A stretch of DNA of 64,000 bases from Rhodocyclaceae bacterium. GTDB taxonomy: Bacteria > Pseudomonadota > Gammaproteobacteria > Burkholderiales > Rhodocyclaceae. The notes under the pieces are model-generated. The model was not told the DNA's origin. It saw only the letters and a list, made by a program, of their open reading frames with translations, and made no database searches. A program made the translations under genes and the position numbers. The DNA lies in contig JACDZI010000005.1 of assembly GCA_013426785.1 (NCBI GenBank), positions 1 through 64,000 of the forward strand, written 5' to 3'. Below are positions 38,876 through 48,852 of the stretch, one piece after another (the stretch's first letter is position 1; every line of letters begins with the position of its first letter).

Positions 38876-40513
38876 ATGGCAGAACAGGCAACGGCAGTGC
38901 CGGCCCTACCCATTAATCTCGGGATGCTTTCCAACCTCAACGCCCGCCAGAAGCTGGGCATGATGGCGGCGTTGGCACTCGCCATTGCCCTGCTGGTCGG
39001 CGCCTGGTTGTGGACGAAGGAACCGCCCTACGGCGTACTGTTCTCAAATCTGTCGGATCAGGATGGTGGCCAGATCGTCACCACCCTGCAACAGCAGAAT
39101 GTTCCCTACAAGTATTCCGAGGGTGGTGGCGCGATCCTCGTGCCGGTGAGCATGGTGCACGACGTGCGCCTCCGCCTTGCCTCGCAGGGACTGCCCAAGG
39201 GCGGCATGGTCGGTTTCGAGGTCATGGAGAACCAGAAGCTCGGCATCAGCCAGTTCGCCGAGCAGATCAACTATCAGCGTGGGCTCGAAGGCGAACTGGC
39301 CCGCACGATCCAGACGTTGGGCGCCGTGCGCGCGGCGCGCGTACATCTGGCCATTCCGAAACAAACCGCTTTCTTGCGCGACGAACTCAAGCCCTCGGCC
39401 TCGGTGCTGGTCAGCCTGCAACCCGGTCGCGCCCTGGAAGCCTCCCAAATCGCCGGCATCGTCCATCTGGTGTCATCGTCAGTACCGCAATTGAATCCCG
39501 CCAGCGTCAGCGTCATTGACCAGGATGGCAACTTGGTCTCGCAGCAGCGCGATCCACTCAAGAATGCCGGACTTGACCCGACCCAACTCAAATACGTCAA
39601 GGAAATCGAAGCGCAGTACCAGAAACGCGTCGAGGCCATCCTTGAACCGCTGGTCGGCAAGAGTAATTTCCGCGCCCAAGTAACAACCGACATCGATTTC
39701 TCGAATATCGATCAGGTCGCCGAGACCTACAAGCCCAATCCTATCCCGCAGACGGCCATCCGCAGCCAGCAGGCAGCCGATTCCGGCAATGGCAACCCAC
39801 CGGCTGTCGGCGTGCCTGGCGCACTGACCAACCAGCCTCCGGTACCGGCCACGGCCCCCATCACCAATCCGCAGGTTGGTGATGGCGCGGCAGGCGGCAA
39901 CCCCAACAGCAGTTACACGCGCAGTACCACCATCAATTACGAACTCGACAAGACCGTGCGCCACACGCGCGGCACGCCGGGTGTGGTCAAGCGCATATCG
40001 GTAGCCGTAGCCGTCAATCACAAGAAGGGTGTGGTGAAGGATGGAGTGGCCGGCAAGCCGGTTCCTCCCACCGCCGAGGAACTGAAGCGGATCAATGACC
40101 TCGTGCGCGAGGCGGTCGGTTTCAGCCAGGAGCGCGGTGACTCGATCAATGTCGCCACCGCCAGTTTTGTCGCTGCGGAACCAGAGATCATCGCTGAACT
40201 GCCGGTTTGGAAGGATCCGGCCCTGATCGCCTTCGCCAAGGAGGCCACCCAGTACCTCGTCTTCGCGCTGATTGCCTGGCTGATCTGGGCCAAACTGCTC
40301 AAGCCCGTCTTCGAAATGCTCGCCGCAGCGGCACAACGTGCCGCCGCCGCAGAGAAGGCAGCCGCCCAATATGCGGGGGAAACTGCGGCCGGGCACGCGC
40401 ATCCTGGACCTTCATTTGACGACCGACTCAAGCAGGCACGGGAAACTGCCCATAAAGAGCCCAAGCTGGTTGCCGAACTGATCAAGGAGTGGATGGGTGC
40501 CGGGGGGACCTGA
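38876..40513 (+). CDS. fliF: Flagellar MS-ring protein FliF
   Basis: The 545-aa MS-ring protein. The N-terminal helix is at residues 28-48 (MMAALALAIALLVGAWLW), the YscJ-like domain has the motif LFSNLSDQDGGQIVTTLQQQ and INYQRGLEGELARTIQTLG, and the second transmembrane helix is at about 455-475. The C-terminus binds FliG. It is the first gene of the fliF-G-H-I-J operon, driven by the sigma-54 element upstream. The 3' end overlaps fliG by 17 bp. Confidence 0.97.
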   Translation: MAEQATAVPALPINLGMLSNLNARQKLGMMAALALAIALLVGAWLWTKEPPYGVLFSNLSDQDGGQIVTTLQQQNVPYKYSEGGGAILVPVSMVHDVRLRLASQGLPKGGMVGFEVMENQKLGISQFAEQINYQRGLEGELARTIQTLGAVRAARVHLAIPKQTAFLRDELKPSASVLVSLQPGRALEASQIAGIVHLVSSSVPQLNPASVSVIDQDGNLVSQQRDPLKNAGLDPTQLKYVKEIEAQYQKRVEAILEPLVGKSNFRAQVTTDIDFSNIDQVAETYKPNPIPQTAIRSQQAADSGNGNPPAVGVPGALTNQPPVPATAPITNPQVGDGAAGGNPNSSYTRSTTINYELDKTVRHTRGTPGVVKRISVAVAVNHKKGVVKDGVAGKPVPPTAEELKRINDLVREAVGFSQERGDSINVATASFVAAEPEIIAELPVWKDPALIAFAKEATQYLVFALIAWLIWAKLLKPVFEMLAAAAQRAAAAEKAAAQYAGETAAGHAHPGPSFDDRLKQARETAHKEPKLVAELIKEWMGAGGT

Positions 40514-41504
40514 GGAAGGACTCGAAAAGAGCGCCATGCTGCTCCTGACACTCGGCGAGGATGCTGCGGCCGAAGTGCTCAAGCATCTGAGCCCGCGCGA
40601 GGTGCAGAAACTCGGTCACGCTATGGCGAGCATCAAGTCGGTACCGCGGGAACGGGTAGAAAAAATTGTCGAGGAACTCGATAGCCACACCGCCAAGGGT
40701 TCGCCCTTGTCAGCCGACGAAAATATGATCCGCGCCATGCTCACCAAGGCGCTGGGGGATGACAAGGCCGCCAATCTGATAGGCCGCATCCTGCAAGGCG
40801 GCGACACGGCCGGCATCGAAAGCCTGAAGTGGATGGATGCCGCGACGGTGGCAGACCTGATCAAGAACGAGCACCCGCAGATCATCGCCACCATCCTCGT
40901 CCATCTGGAATTCGACCACGCCGGCGAAATTCTCAAGATGTTCACCGAGCGCCAGCGCAACGATGTGCTGCTGCGCATCGCCACCCTGGATGGCGTGCAG
41001 CCGAATGCCCTGCGCGAACTCAACGAAGCGATGACCCGTCTGCTGGCGGGTGCTTCGTCGAACGTCAAGAAGGCCGCGATGGGTGGCATCCGTCATGCAG
41101 CGGAGATCCTCAACTTCGTCGGGCAGGCGGCCGAGACCGCCATCGTCGATAACGTGCGCGAATACGATCCCGACCTGGCCCAGAAGATTCTCGACGAAAT
41201 GTTCGTCTTCGAGAACCTGCTCGACGTCGATGATCGTGGCATTCAGTTGCTGCTACGGGAGATTCAGTCAGACTCCCTGATTTTGGCCCTCAAGGGATCT
41301 TCGCCCGAATTGCGTGACAAAATTTTCAAGAATATGTCGCAGCGCGCCGTCGAGATGCTCAAGGAAGACCTCGAATCGAAAGGACCGGTGCGCCTCTCGG
41401 AAGTCGAGGCCGAGCAGAAGGAAATCCTCAAGATCGCACGCCGCCTGGCCGACGAAGGGCAGATTCAGCTCGGCGGTAAGGGTGGCGACGACCAGATGGT
41501 CTAA
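40497..41504 (+). CDS. fliG: Flagellar motor switch protein FliG
   Basis: The 335-aa rotor/torque protein that binds FliF, FliM and the stator. The N-terminal EKSAMLLLTLGEDAAAEVLK, the middle-domain LKWMDAATVADLIKNEHPQI (EHPQ motif), and the C-terminal charged helix (DDRGIQLLLREIQSDSLIL) with torque-generating residues are all clear. Translation most likely begins at GTG 40497, with AAGGAG 7 bases upstream within fliF. Confidence 0.97.
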   Translation: MPGGPEEGLEKSAMLLLTLGEDAAAEVLKHLSPREVQKLGHAMASIKSVPRERVEKIVEELDSHTAKGSPLSADENMIRAMLTKALGDDKAANLIGRILQGGDTAGIESLKWMDAATVADLIKNEHPQIIATILVHLEFDHAGEILKMFTERQRNDVLLRIATLDGVQPNALRELNEAMTRLLAGASSNVKKAAMGGIRHAAEILNFVGQAAETAIVDNVREYDPDLAQKILDEMFVFENLLDVDDRGIQLLLREIQSDSLILALKGSSPELRDKIFKNMSQRAVEMLKEDLESKGPVRLSEVEAEQKEILKIARRLADEGQIQLGGKGGDDQMV

Positions 41505-41513
41505 GCACCGGCC

Positions 41514-42218
41514 ATGACGACCGCCTGGGAACGTTGGGAACTGGTCAGCTTCGACGAAGCTCAGCAGAAAAAAGCAGCCACCGCGACACAGGATGAAATC
41601 CCGGCAGTGAATCTTCCCACTGCCCAGGAAATCGAGCATATCTATCAGCAGGCACGCGAAGATGGCTGGCTGAAGGGCAAGGAGGATGGCACGCAGGCCG
41701 GTTTCAAGGAAGGACAAAAAAAGGCCCTCGCCGAAGCGCAGCGTTTCACCCATCTGATTGGCAAGTTGGATAAATCGCTCAGCGATCTCGATGCCACGGT
41801 GGCCGATGAGTTGCTGGCTCTTGCCGTCGAACTGGCACGCGAGGTTATCCGTCAGGAAATCTCCGCCCGCCCCGACATCCTGCTGGAAGTCGTGCGTGAG
41901 GCTCTGGCCCTCCTGCCCCATCAGCATGCAGCGATTTACCTCCACCCCGATGACGCATCTCTACTACGATCGTACATGGGCGATCAACTGACCCATGCCG
42001 GACACCGCATCCATGAAGACAGCAAGCTCGCCCGAGGCGATTGCATGCTGGAAGCCGGTAACAGCGAGGTGGATGCCACCCTGGCAATGCGCTGGCGGCG
42101 CGTGATCGAAGGTCTGGGGGTCGATGCCGCTTGGCAGCCCGCCGCCGTCCCGCCAGCGCCGACTTTTGAGTCCGGCGAACGGGAGGGGACGAAAGACGGC
42201 GAGCAAAGTGAATCCTGA
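41514..42218 (+). CDS. fliH: Flagellar assembly protein FliH
   Basis: A 234-aa regulator of the export ATPase FliI. It begins with the FliH-type [16 protein letters not shown] and has the glycine-repeat helix ([20 protein letters not shown], GxxxG repeats), then the V/A-ATPase E-like C-terminal domain ([13 protein letters not shown]-like). The end carries a low-complexity tail in which a dispersed repeat copy encodes AVPPAPTF. It overlaps fliI by 11 bp. Confidence 0.94.
   Translation: MTTAWERWELVSFDEAQQKKAATATQDEIPAVNLPTAQEIEHIYQQAREDGWLKGKEDGTQAGFKEGQKKALAEAQRFTHLIGKLDKSLSDLDATVADELLALAVELAREVIRQEISARPDILLEVVREALALLPHQHAAIYLHPDDASLLRSYMGDQLTHAGHRIHEDSKLARGDCMLEAGNSEVDATLAMRWRRVIEGLGVDAAWQPAAVPPAPTFESGEREGTKDGEQSES
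42143..42167 (-). repeat. Dispersed repeat, copy 7 (perfect)
   Basis: Full match to the core and A-run. In frame with fliH as AVPPAPTF, 17 codons before its stop. Confidence 0.9.
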
Positions 42219-43605
42219 ACGCATCCGCGACTTTCTTGGCGATTGCCGCCAGCGCATCGCCAACCCGCAGCCATTTCGCGTCGCAGGGCGCCTGACACGC
42301 ATCAATGGACTGGTGATGGAGGCGACCGGGCTCAAACTGCCGCTCGGTTCGGGTTGCCAGATCGAAACGCCGAACGGCTGCATGGTCGAAGCCGAAGTAG
42401 TCGGGTTTGCCGGTGAGCGGCTTTACATGATGCCGACCGAGGATGTTTACGGCCTTGCCCCCGGTGCCCACGTGCTCCCGCTTGAAATTGCCTCGCCACC
42501 ACCGAAGGTCGGACAGTCCAGCGGCCAGCACCGCCGTCAGATCGACCGGGCCAAACACTTGCCGGTCGGCAGTCAGTTGCTCGGCCGCGTCGTCGATGGC
42601 AACGGACGCCCGCTCGATGGTCTCGGTCCAATCCCCAATAAGCCGAGTCGGTCTCTTGTCGGTCGGCCGATGAACCCCCTGGAGCGCGAACCGATTGCCC
42701 ACACGCTCGATGTTGGCATCCGCGCCATCAATACCCTGCTGACGGTCGGCCGTGGGCAGCGACTGGGCCTGTTTGCCGGTTCCGGCGTCGGCAAGAGCGT
42801 GTTGCTGGGCATGATGGCACGCTATACGGCTGCCGACGTGATCGTTGTCGGCCTGATCGGCGAACGCGGCCGCGAGGTCAAGGAATTCATCGAACTCAAC
42901 CTCGGGGGTGCGGGACTCAAGCGTTCGGTGGTCGTCGCCGCGCCGGCCGACGTGAGCCCGCTGATGCGCCTGCAGGGCGCCGCTTATGCCACTTCAATTG
43001 CGGAGCAATTTCGCGAGGAAGGTAAACACGTCCTGCTGATTATGGACTCGCTGACCCGCTACGCCATGGCGCAACGCGAGATCGCGCTGGCGATCGGAGA
43101 GCCGCCGGTCACGCGCGGCTACCCGCCCAGCGTATTCGCCCGTATGCCGCAACTGGTCGAGCGTGCCGGCAATGGCCCCAAGGGCGGTGGTTCGATCACT
43201 GCGTTCTATACCGTGCTTGCTGAAGGTGACGACCAGCAGGATCCGATCGCGGATGCGGCACGGGCGATTCTCGACGGCCATATCGTCCTCAGCCGCAGCC
43301 TCGCGGATGCGGGTCACTACCCGGCCATCGACATCGAACAGTCGATCTCGCGGGCGATGACCAGCCTCATTCCAGCCGACCACCTGGAGCGGGTGCGGCG
43401 CTTCAAGCAACTCTACTCGCGTTACCAGCGTGCCCGCGACCTGCTGGCAGTCGGCGCCTATGCCCCGGGTTCGGACCCGCTGCTCGACCGTGCCATCGCG
43501 CTATATCCCCAACTTGAGCTTTTCCTGCAACAAAAAATCGACGAGCGCGCCGATACGGCGCAGAGCCTCGCGGCACTGAACGGGCTATTCCCGGACATCA
43601 GGTAA
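42208..43605 (+). CDS. fliI: Flagellum-specific ATP synthase FliI
   Basis: The 465-aa export ATPase. Walker A is [18 protein letters not shown] and Walker B is [19 protein letters not shown], with the catalytic glutamate in [12 protein letters not shown]. The frame is open upstream to 42124, but GTG 42208 ([18 protein letters not shown]) gives the normal N-terminus and overlaps the fliH stop. The N-terminal hexamerisation domain, the central ATPase and C-terminal domains are intact. Confidence 0.96.
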   Translation: MNPERIRDFLGDCRQRIANPQPFRVAGRLTRINGLVMEATGLKLPLGSGCQIETPNGCMVEAEVVGFAGERLYMMPTEDVYGLAPGAHVLPLEIASPPPKVGQSSGQHRRQIDRAKHLPVGSQLLGRVVDGNGRPLDGLGPIPNKPSRSLVGRPMNPLEREPIAHTLDVGIRAINTLLTVGRGQRLGLFAGSGVGKSVLLGMMARYTAADVIVVGLIGERGREVKEFIELNLGGAGLKRSVVVAAPADVSPLMRLQGAAYATSIAEQFREEGKHVLLIMDSLTRYAMAQREIALAIGEPPVTRGYPPSVFARMPQLVERAGNGPKGGGSITAFYTVLAEGDDQQDPIADAARAILDGHIVLSRSLADAGHYPAIDIEQSISRAMTSLIPADHLERVRRFKQLYSRYQRARDLLAVGAYAPGSDPLLDRAIALYPQLELFLQQKIDERADTAQSLAALNGLFPDIR

Positions 43606-43629
43606 TCCTGGCACGCGTATAGTCGACAC

Positions 43630-44079
43630 ATGAGCAAGCCGTTTCAACTGCAACCCCTGCTGGACCTATCCAATCTCCGTCTCGACGAAGCCACCCGGCA
43701 ACTCGGCAAACTGATCGCCGGCGAGCAGGAGGCCAACCAACGCTTCGAACTGCTGGTGCAGTATCGCGACGAATATCAGGGGCGTTTCCTCACTGCAGCC
43801 GGCAAAGGGCTCGGCCCCGACGCATGGCGCAACTACCAGTTATTCATCGCCCGACTGGATCAGGCCATCGAGCAAGCCAAGGCGATGGTGGCCCTCTCCA
43901 AGCAGCAAACAGCCGTCGGGCAGCGCACCTGGCTCGACAAACGCGGCAAGGTCATGGCTTTCGATACCCTGGCCCAGCGCCACGTAGCACGCCTTGCCCA
44001 TGCCGAAGCCCGACAGGAACAGAAGAATTCGGACGAACATGCTGCCAGGCGTCTTGGGGTTGCCAACGAAGAAGATTGA
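43630..44079 (+). CDS. fliJ: Flagellar export protein FliJ
   Basis: The 149-aa coiled-coil export chaperone/escort protein FliJ, which binds FlhA and FliI. The sequence FQLQPLLDLSNLRLDEATRQ at residues 4-23 and the long helix through QYRDEYQGRFLTAA are typical; the last 50 residues are charged and helical. It is the last gene of the fliF operon; a new sigma-54 promoter precedes fliK immediately after. Confidence 0.9.
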   Translation: MSKPFQLQPLLDLSNLRLDEATRQLGKLIAGEQEANQRFELLVQYRDEYQGRFLTAAGKGLGPDAWRNYQLFIARLDQAIEQAKAMVALSKQQTAVGQRTWLDKRGKVMAFDTLAQRHVARLAHAEARQEQKNSDEHAARRLGVANEED

Positions 44080-44091
44080 ACTGACTGGTGA

Positions 44092-44107
44092 TGGTACAGT
44101 CCTTGCT
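44092..44107 (+). promoter_or_regulatory. Sigma-54 promoter of fliKLMNOPQR
   Basis: TGGTACAGTCCTTGCT: GG (44093-44094), 10 bases, GC (44105-44106), close to the consensus. About 40 bp before the fliK ATG and just past the fliJ stop. Confidence 0.75.
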
Positions 44108-44146
44108 TAATTGATACGCGAGATTACCTGACTGCAAGGATTGCCC

Positions 44147-45301
44147 ATGTCCGCCACAATGAATTCGATTCCCGGCCCTGCCACATCCACTGCGGCTGCA
44201 ACACAGCTTCCTACCAACGGCGTAAATGAACTTGCCGGCCCCGCCAATATTGCCCTGGCTGCCGATGCCAACGGCCATGGGAAAAGCGACGGCAGCTTCT
44301 CGACACTATTTCAACAATTGATCGGTAAACAGGCTCTGGCCGACTCGGACGTGCCCATTCTGGCTCTACCGCCCAATATATTGGATAGCGAGTTGGTTGC
44401 AACAGCCGAAGATCTCGATGTCCTGCTGCCATTTCTCGAAGCGCTGGGCCTGGCGAAAAACGAGACGCAAACCCTCACCGTCGAGGGGCAACAAACAACC
44501 ACTGCCGAGCCAACGTCCGATATGGCGCTGACTGCGCTTGCTGCCATTACCCCGGAAGTGGCGAACACCACGGCAATTTCTGCCGCGAACGCCACCACCA
44601 CGGGTAACGGCAGTCAATCTGCCCCGCTCGCCAGTCTGCCCGTGAGCACTGAAGATGCTTCTTCCACTTCCATGCAAAATATCCTGAACAACAGTGCTCA
44701 AGCGAAGGAAACGCCAGCTGGTCGCGAGTTTGCTGCACAACTGGTCGCGGCCATTGAAGGCAGCAAGGAGCAAGCTCCGGGTAACATCGCCAATGCATTG
44801 CAGCAAGTCATCGCCAGTGACTCTCCACGCAGCATTGCGCAGGCTACCACGCCGACATTGCCGATAGCACAGACGGTCGGCGATGCCGGCTGGAGCGAGG
44901 AAGTCGGCAACCGCGTCGTCTGGATGGCCAGCCACAACGAAAGCCGCGCTGAACTGACTCTAAACCCTCCGCAGATGGGGCGCGTCGAGGTTAGCCTCTC
45001 GGTAACAGGCGACCATGCGACCGCCAATTTCGTCTCTGCCAATCCCGCCGTGCGGGAAGCGCTTGAAGCCGCCTTGCCGCGCTTGCGCGAGGTGCTGGCC
45101 GAAGCGGGAATCCAGTTGGGTCAGTCTCAGGTCGGCGCCGAGAACGCCCAGCAATCGGCCCAGCAAGAGAAAAGCAGGGGAAATATTGGCTTTGATCGCA
45201 AGGTCCAGCCTGACAGCAACGGGTCCAACACCACATCAGCGACGGTAGCAGTGGCTGCCGGGCTCAAGATGAGCCGCGGTCTTGTCGATGTATTTGCCTG
45301 A
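44147..45301 (+). CDS. fliK: Flagellar hook-length control protein FliK
   Basis: A 384-aa FliK. The N-terminal two thirds are low-complexity (Ala/Thr/Ser), as usual for the ruler part. The C-terminal domain (RAELTLNPPQMGRVEVSLSV and ALEAALPRLREVLAEAGIQL) is the export-switch domain that acts on FlhB. ATG 44147 has AAGGA six bases upstream; an upstream TTG (44141) is possible. It begins the second fli operon. Confidence 0.92.
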   Translation: MSATMNSIPGPATSTAAATQLPTNGVNELAGPANIALAADANGHGKSDGSFSTLFQQLIGKQALADSDVPILALPPNILDSELVATAEDLDVLLPFLEALGLAKNETQTLTVEGQQTTTAEPTSDMALTALAAITPEVANTTAISAANATTTGNGSQSAPLASLPVSTEDASSTSMQNILNNSAQAKETPAGREFAAQLVAAIEGSKEQAPGNIANALQQVIASDSPRSIAQATTPTLPIAQTVGDAGWSEEVGNRVVWMASHNESRAELTLNPPQMGRVEVSLSVTGDHATANFVSANPAVREALEAALPRLREVLAEAGIQLGQSQVGAENAQQSAQQEKSRGNIGFDRKVQPDSNGSNTTSATVAVAAGLKMSRGLVDVFA

Positions 45302-45338
45302 CCTCCTGATTATCAGGCAAACCGTACTGGAGTGAACC

Positions 45339-45920
45339 ATGGCTGACGCCAAAAAAACCGACACCCCCGCCGAAGGCGAAGAAGCACCCAAAAAGAAGAG
45401 CAAGAAATTGCTGATCATCATCGTCGCGGCCTTCTTGGTACTGGTTCTCGGCGGTGGAGGCGCAGCCTATTTCCTGATGAAGAAGAGTGCCGCAGATGCC
45501 GCAGCCGAAGAAGAAGACGGCCCACCCGCCAAAACCGCCAAGGCGAAGAAGAAGAAGGATGAGCATGCTGTGCCCCCCGTTTTCACCAAGCTTGAACCGT
45601 TTGTCGTCAAACTACAGGCAGAAGCTCAGGAAGCCTATGTCCAGGCGGTTCCCGAGCTCAAGTTGAAGGATGCACCGGTGGCCGAACAGATCAAGGCCTT
45701 CATGCCGGAAATTCGCCACAAGACTTTGATGATCCTCGCCGGCAAGAAGGCCTCGGAACTGACCAATCCCGCCGGCATGCAGACCCTGGCCAATCAGATC
45801 CGCGTCATGATCAACGCCACGCTGACCCAGGAAACGCCCAATAGCGCTCTGGAAAAGCAGGACCAGGACGAGGAAGGTCTCGTCCAGGCAGTGTTCTTCT
45901 CTTCGTTGATCGTTCAGTGA
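45339..45920 (+). CDS. fliL: Flagellar basal body-associated protein FliL
   Basis: The 193-aa FliL, a single-pass inner membrane protein around the stator. It has a Lys/Glu-rich cytoplasmic N-terminus (about residues 1-25), the membrane helix LLIIIVAAFLVLVLGGGGAA, another Lys-rich linker, and a periplasmic domain (FVVKLQAEAQEAYVQAVPEL). The gene follows fliK after 37 bp that contain a small hairpin (CCTGA/TCAGG). Confidence 0.94.
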   Translation: MADAKKTDTPAEGEEAPKKKSKKLLIIIVAAFLVLVLGGGGAAYFLMKKSAADAAAEEEDGPPAKTAKAKKKKDEHAVPPVFTKLEPFVVKLQAEAQEAYVQAVPELKLKDAPVAEQIKAFMPEIRHKTLMILAGKKASELTNPAGMQTLANQIRVMINATLTQETPNSALEKQDQDEEGLVQAVFFSSLIVQ

Positions 45921-45925
45921 TCTGA

Positions 45926-46906
45926 ATGAGCCAGGATTTTCTCTCCCAGGAAGAAGTTGACGCCCTGCTGAAGGGCGTCTCGGGAGAAGTCGACGAAGTG
46001 CCCTCGGAAGAGGAATCCGGGGGCGTCAAGCCTTACGATCTCGGCCGGCAGGAGCGCATCGTACGCGGTCGCATGCCGACGATGGAACTCATCAACGAGC
46101 GCTTCGCCCGATATTTCCGCATCGGCCTGTTCAATTTCATGCACCGCAGTACCGAAATCTCGGTCGGTCCGGTCCGCGTCCAGAAATATAGTGATTTCAT
46201 CCGCAATCTGGTGGTGCCGACCAACCTCAATCTGATCCAGATGAAGCCCTTACGCGGTACGGGTCTGGTGGTATTCGATCCGAACCTGGTGTTCTTGGTG
46301 GTCGACAACATGTTCGGCAGCGACGGTCGCTTCCATACCCGAGTCGAGGGCCGCGACTTCACCCCGACCGAGCAGCGCATCATCTCTGGCATGCTGAATG
46401 TCGTCTTCACCGAGTACGAGAAAGCCTGGAAGCCCGTATTCGAGATCGAATTCGAGTACATCCGCTCGGAGATGAACACGCAGTTCGCCAACATCGCGAC
46501 CCCCTCCGAGATCGTCGTCGCCTTCACCTTCACCATCGAACTGTCGGGCAATTCGGCGGAAATGCACATCTGCCTCCCCTACTCGATGGTCGAGCCGATC
46601 CGCGACGTGCTTTACAGCACCATGCACAGCGAGCAGGCCGGCAGCGATCTGCGCTGGACCGGCATGTTGCGGCGTCAGCTGATGGCAGCAGAAGTGGAAC
46701 TGGTCGCCCCGCTGGCCGACACGCAAATCACACTCGGCCACGTCGCCGAATTAAAGGTGGGCGATATCGTCCCACTCGACATCGGGGAACAGGTAACGGT
46801 GAAGGTCGATGGCATTCCCCTGCTGGAATGTCGTTACGGCATCAACAATGGGCAATATGCACTGAAGATTGAACAATTCGTGGCCGTTGAAGAGGCCATA
46901 GACTAG
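45926..46906 (+). CDS. fliM: Flagellar motor switch protein FliM
   Basis: The 326-aa C-ring protein FliM. The CheY-P-binding N-terminal peptide (MSQDFLSQEEVDALLKGVSG) is intact, followed by the CheC-like middle domain (NLNLIQMKPLRGTGLVVFDP, the GG-turn) and the C-terminal SpoA/FliN-like domain (LELVAPLADTQITLGHVAEL). Only 5 bp separate it from fliL. Confidence 0.97.
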   Translation: MSQDFLSQEEVDALLKGVSGEVDEVPSEEESGGVKPYDLGRQERIVRGRMPTMELINERFARYFRIGLFNFMHRSTEISVGPVRVQKYSDFIRNLVVPTNLNLIQMKPLRGTGLVVFDPNLVFLVVDNMFGSDGRFHTRVEGRDFTPTEQRIISGMLNVVFTEYEKAWKPVFEIEFEYIRSEMNTQFANIATPSEIVVAFTFTIELSGNSAEMHICLPYSMVEPIRDVLYSTMHSEQAGSDLRWTGMLRRQLMAAEVELVAPLADTQITLGHVAELKVGDIVPLDIGEQVTVKVDGIPLLECRYGINNGQYALKIEQFVAVEEAID

Positions 46907-46914
46907 AGGTCAGC

Positions 46915-47364
46915 ATGAGCGATCAAGTAAAAGACGACGATTGGGCGGCAGCCATGGGGGAACAAGCGGCGGCTGAAGGCGGTGCCACGGATGACTGGGC
47001 AGCCGCGATGGGCGAACACGCCGCTGCGGAAAAAGCCAAAGTCCAGCCGGCCACCAGGCTGTTTGAAAATTTTTCGGGCAACGCCGCTTCACCCAATGCC
47101 AACAAGGGTTTCGAACTGATCCTCGACATTCCGGTCAGTCTGACCGTAGAACTGGGGCGCACGAAAATTTCCATCCGCAACCTGCTGCAACTTGCACATG
47201 GTTCGGTGGTCGAACTCGACGGCCTCGCCGGCGAGCCGATGGACGTACTGGTCAACGGCACCCTGATCGCCCAGGGCGAGGTGGTGGTGGTCAATGACAA
47301 GTTCGGCATCCGCCTCACCGACATCATCACGCCGCAGGAGCGCTTGCGCAAATTGAATAAGTAA
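46915..47364 (+). CDS. fliN: Flagellar motor switch protein FliN
   Basis: The 149-aa C-ring protein FliN. The conserved C-terminal SpoA domain (LILDIPVSLTVELGRTKISI) is complete. The N-terminus carries a tandem duplication of a 14-residue unit (DDWAAAMGEQAAAE then DDWAAAMGEHAAAE). Follows fliM by 8 bp. Confidence 0.96.
   Translation: MSDQVKDDDWAAAMGEQAAAEGGATDDWAAAMGEHAAAEKAKVQPATRLFENFSGNAASPNANKGFELILDIPVSLTVELGRTKISIRNLLQLAHGSVVELDGLAGEPMDVLVNGTLIAQGEVVVVNDKFGIRLTDIITPQERLRKLNK
46933..47028 (+). repeat. Tandem 14-residue duplication at the FliN N-terminus
   Basis: Units at 46933-46974 and 46987-47028 differ by one residue (Q to H), with a four-residue spacer. The DNA copies have diverged at several third codon positions, so the duplication is not recent. 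Confidence 0.8.
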
Positions 47365-47431
47365 CTTTAGCGGCGCTTTTCCCCTTTAATTCAACCTTCG
47401 TCGCACCCGACGAAGCATAAGCTCCGTGGTC

Positions 47432-47839
47432 ATGTCGCCACGACTTGCTTTGCACGCCCTCCTCCTCATGTCTCCAGCCGCACTGGCCGCAGAAGTCGGC
47501 GCTGGCGGGATGGCACCCGATCTGGGCAGCAGCGCCCTGCAGATGGTCTTTGGCCTCGTCGTCGTGCTGGCACTGTTGCTTGGTGCCTTATGGCTACTCA
47601 AGCGCATCAACCAGCCGCGCGGATCACTCGCCGGCCTGATGCGCGTTGTCGCCGGCGTCGCCGTCGGGCCACGCGAACGCGTCGTCATCCTTGAACTCGG
47701 CAACAGCTGGCTGGTGCTGGGGGTCGCCCCCGGACAAGTCAGCACGCTGGCCGAAATCCCGCGCCAGGAGTTCGCTGCTCCGCCGCCTGCCAGCGATTTC
47801 CTCGGCCAGTTCGCCGAACGTCTGCGACGCAATGCGTAG
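47432..47839 (+). CDS. fliO: Flagellar biosynthesis protein FliO
   Basis: A 135-aa FliO, which stabilises FliP during assembly of the export gate. It has a signal-like N-terminus ([20 protein letters not shown]), one membrane helix (about residues 36-58, [20 protein letters not shown]) and the cytoplasmic domain with [19 protein letters not shown] dispersed repeat copy encodes VGAGGMA right at the signal peptide junction. ATG 47432 was chosen; GTG 47426 is possible. Overlaps fliP by 8 bp. Confidence 0.9.
   Translation: MSPRLALHALLLMSPAALAAEVGAGGMAPDLGSSALQMVFGLVVVLALLLGALWLLKRINQPRGSLAGLMRVVAGVAVGPRERVVILELGNSWLVLGVAPGQVSTLAEIPRQEFAAPPPASDFLGQFAERLRRNA
47491..47515 (+). repeat. Dispersed repeat, copy 8
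   Basis: Two mismatches (one in the A-run and GGATGG for GGACGG). In frame with fliO as EVGAGGMA at the predicted mature N-terminus. Confidence 0.8.
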
Positions 47840-48560
47840 GGTGTTACCCGGCGGTGTCTTGCTGGCGCCAACTTTGGCGCTCGCCCAGGCCATGCCGGCC
47901 ATTACCAGCACGCCTGCCGCAGGCGGAGGCACACAATGGTCGCTGTCTATCCAGACGTTGTTGCTGATCACCTCTCTGAGCTTTCTGCCCGCCATCATCC
48001 TGATGATGACGAGCTTCACGCGCATCATCATCGTGTTCTCGCTGCTGCGCCACGCCCTCGGCACCCAGACCTCGCCACCCAATCAGGTGTTGGTCGGTCT
48101 GGCCCTGTTCCTCACTTTCTTCATCATGGCGCCGGTGGGCGACAAGATATATACCGAAGCCTACTTGCCCCTGACCGAAAACAAGATCAGTTTCCAGCAG
48201 GCGATCGATCGCGGCGCGATCCCGTTGCGCGGCTTTATGCTCAAGCAGACGCGCGACGCCGATCTCGCCCTGTTTACCAAGATTTCGCAGTCGCCAGCGC
48301 CGGAAAAAGTCGATGACGTACCGATGCGGGTGCTGATTCCCGCCTTTGTCACTTCAGAGCTGAAAACCGCCTTCCAGATCGGCTTCATCATTTTCATCCC
48401 CTTCCTGATCATCGACATGGTAGTTGCCTCCGTGCTGATGTCGATGGGCATGATGATGATGTCCCCCGTCATCGTCGCCCTGCCGTTCAAGATCATGCTC
48501 TTCGTGCTGGTCGATGGCTGGCAGCTGGTGGTCGGTTCGCTGGTGGCGAGCTTCGCCTGA
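47832..48560 (+). CDS. fliP: Flagellar biosynthesis protein FliP
   Basis: The 242-aa export gate protein FliP. The signal peptide ([20 protein letters not shown]) is followed by membrane helices and the conserved [20 protein letters not shown] and [19 protein letters not shown]-type motifs. The frame is open to 47646, but ATG 47832, overlapping the fliO stop, gives the family length. Confidence 0.96.
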   Translation: MRRVLPGGVLLAPTLALAQAMPAITSTPAAGGGTQWSLSIQTLLLITSLSFLPAIILMMTSFTRIIIVFSLLRHALGTQTSPPNQVLVGLALFLTFFIMAPVGDKIYTEAYLPLTENKISFQQAIDRGAIPLRGFMLKQTRDADLALFTKISQSPAPEKVDDVPMRVLIPAFVTSELKTAFQIGFIIFIPFLIIDMVVASVLMSMGMMMMSPVIVALPFKIMLFVLVDGWQLVVGSLVASFA

Positions 48561-48573
48561 GGAGATACCTTCC

Positions 48574-48843
48574 ATGACCCCCACCACCGTCATCGAAATC
48601 GGCCGCCAGGCCGTCGAAGTCACCTTGCTGGTATCTGCACCTCTGTTCATCGCCGCGCTGGTGACCGGCCTGTTGATCTCGGTCTTCCAGGCGGCCACGC
48701 AGATCAACGAGGCGACGCTCTCCTTCGTGCCCAAGTTGATCGTCGTGTTCATTACCCTGATCGTTGCCGGGCCTTGGATGATCACGCTGCTGACCGACTA
48801 CATGCAGCGCCTCTACAGTTCGATTCCCGGCATCATCGGCTGA
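48574..48843 (+). CDS. fliQ: Flagellar biosynthesis protein FliQ
   Basis: The 89-aa export gate protein FliQ with two membrane helices. ATG 48574 (MTPTTVIEIGRQAVEVTLLV) has GGAG a few bases upstream. The second helix contains VPKLIVVFITLIVAGPWMI, typical of FliQ. It lies between fliP and fliR. Confidence 0.96.
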   Translation: MTPTTVIEIGRQAVEVTLLVSAPLFIAALVTGLLISVFQAATQINEATLSFVPKLIVVFITLIVAGPWMITLLTDYMQRLYSSIPGIIG

Positions 48844-48852
48844 TCGCTCCCG

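Noticed and set aside
40490-40516. GGTGCCGGGGGGACC at the fliF/fliG junction (MGAGGT)
   Set aside because: Too many mismatches and an indel are needed; likely chance.
48281-48310. CGCCAGCGCCG plus AAAAAGT in fliP
   Set aside because: Eleven core bases match, but the A-run is in the wrong orientation relative to the core.
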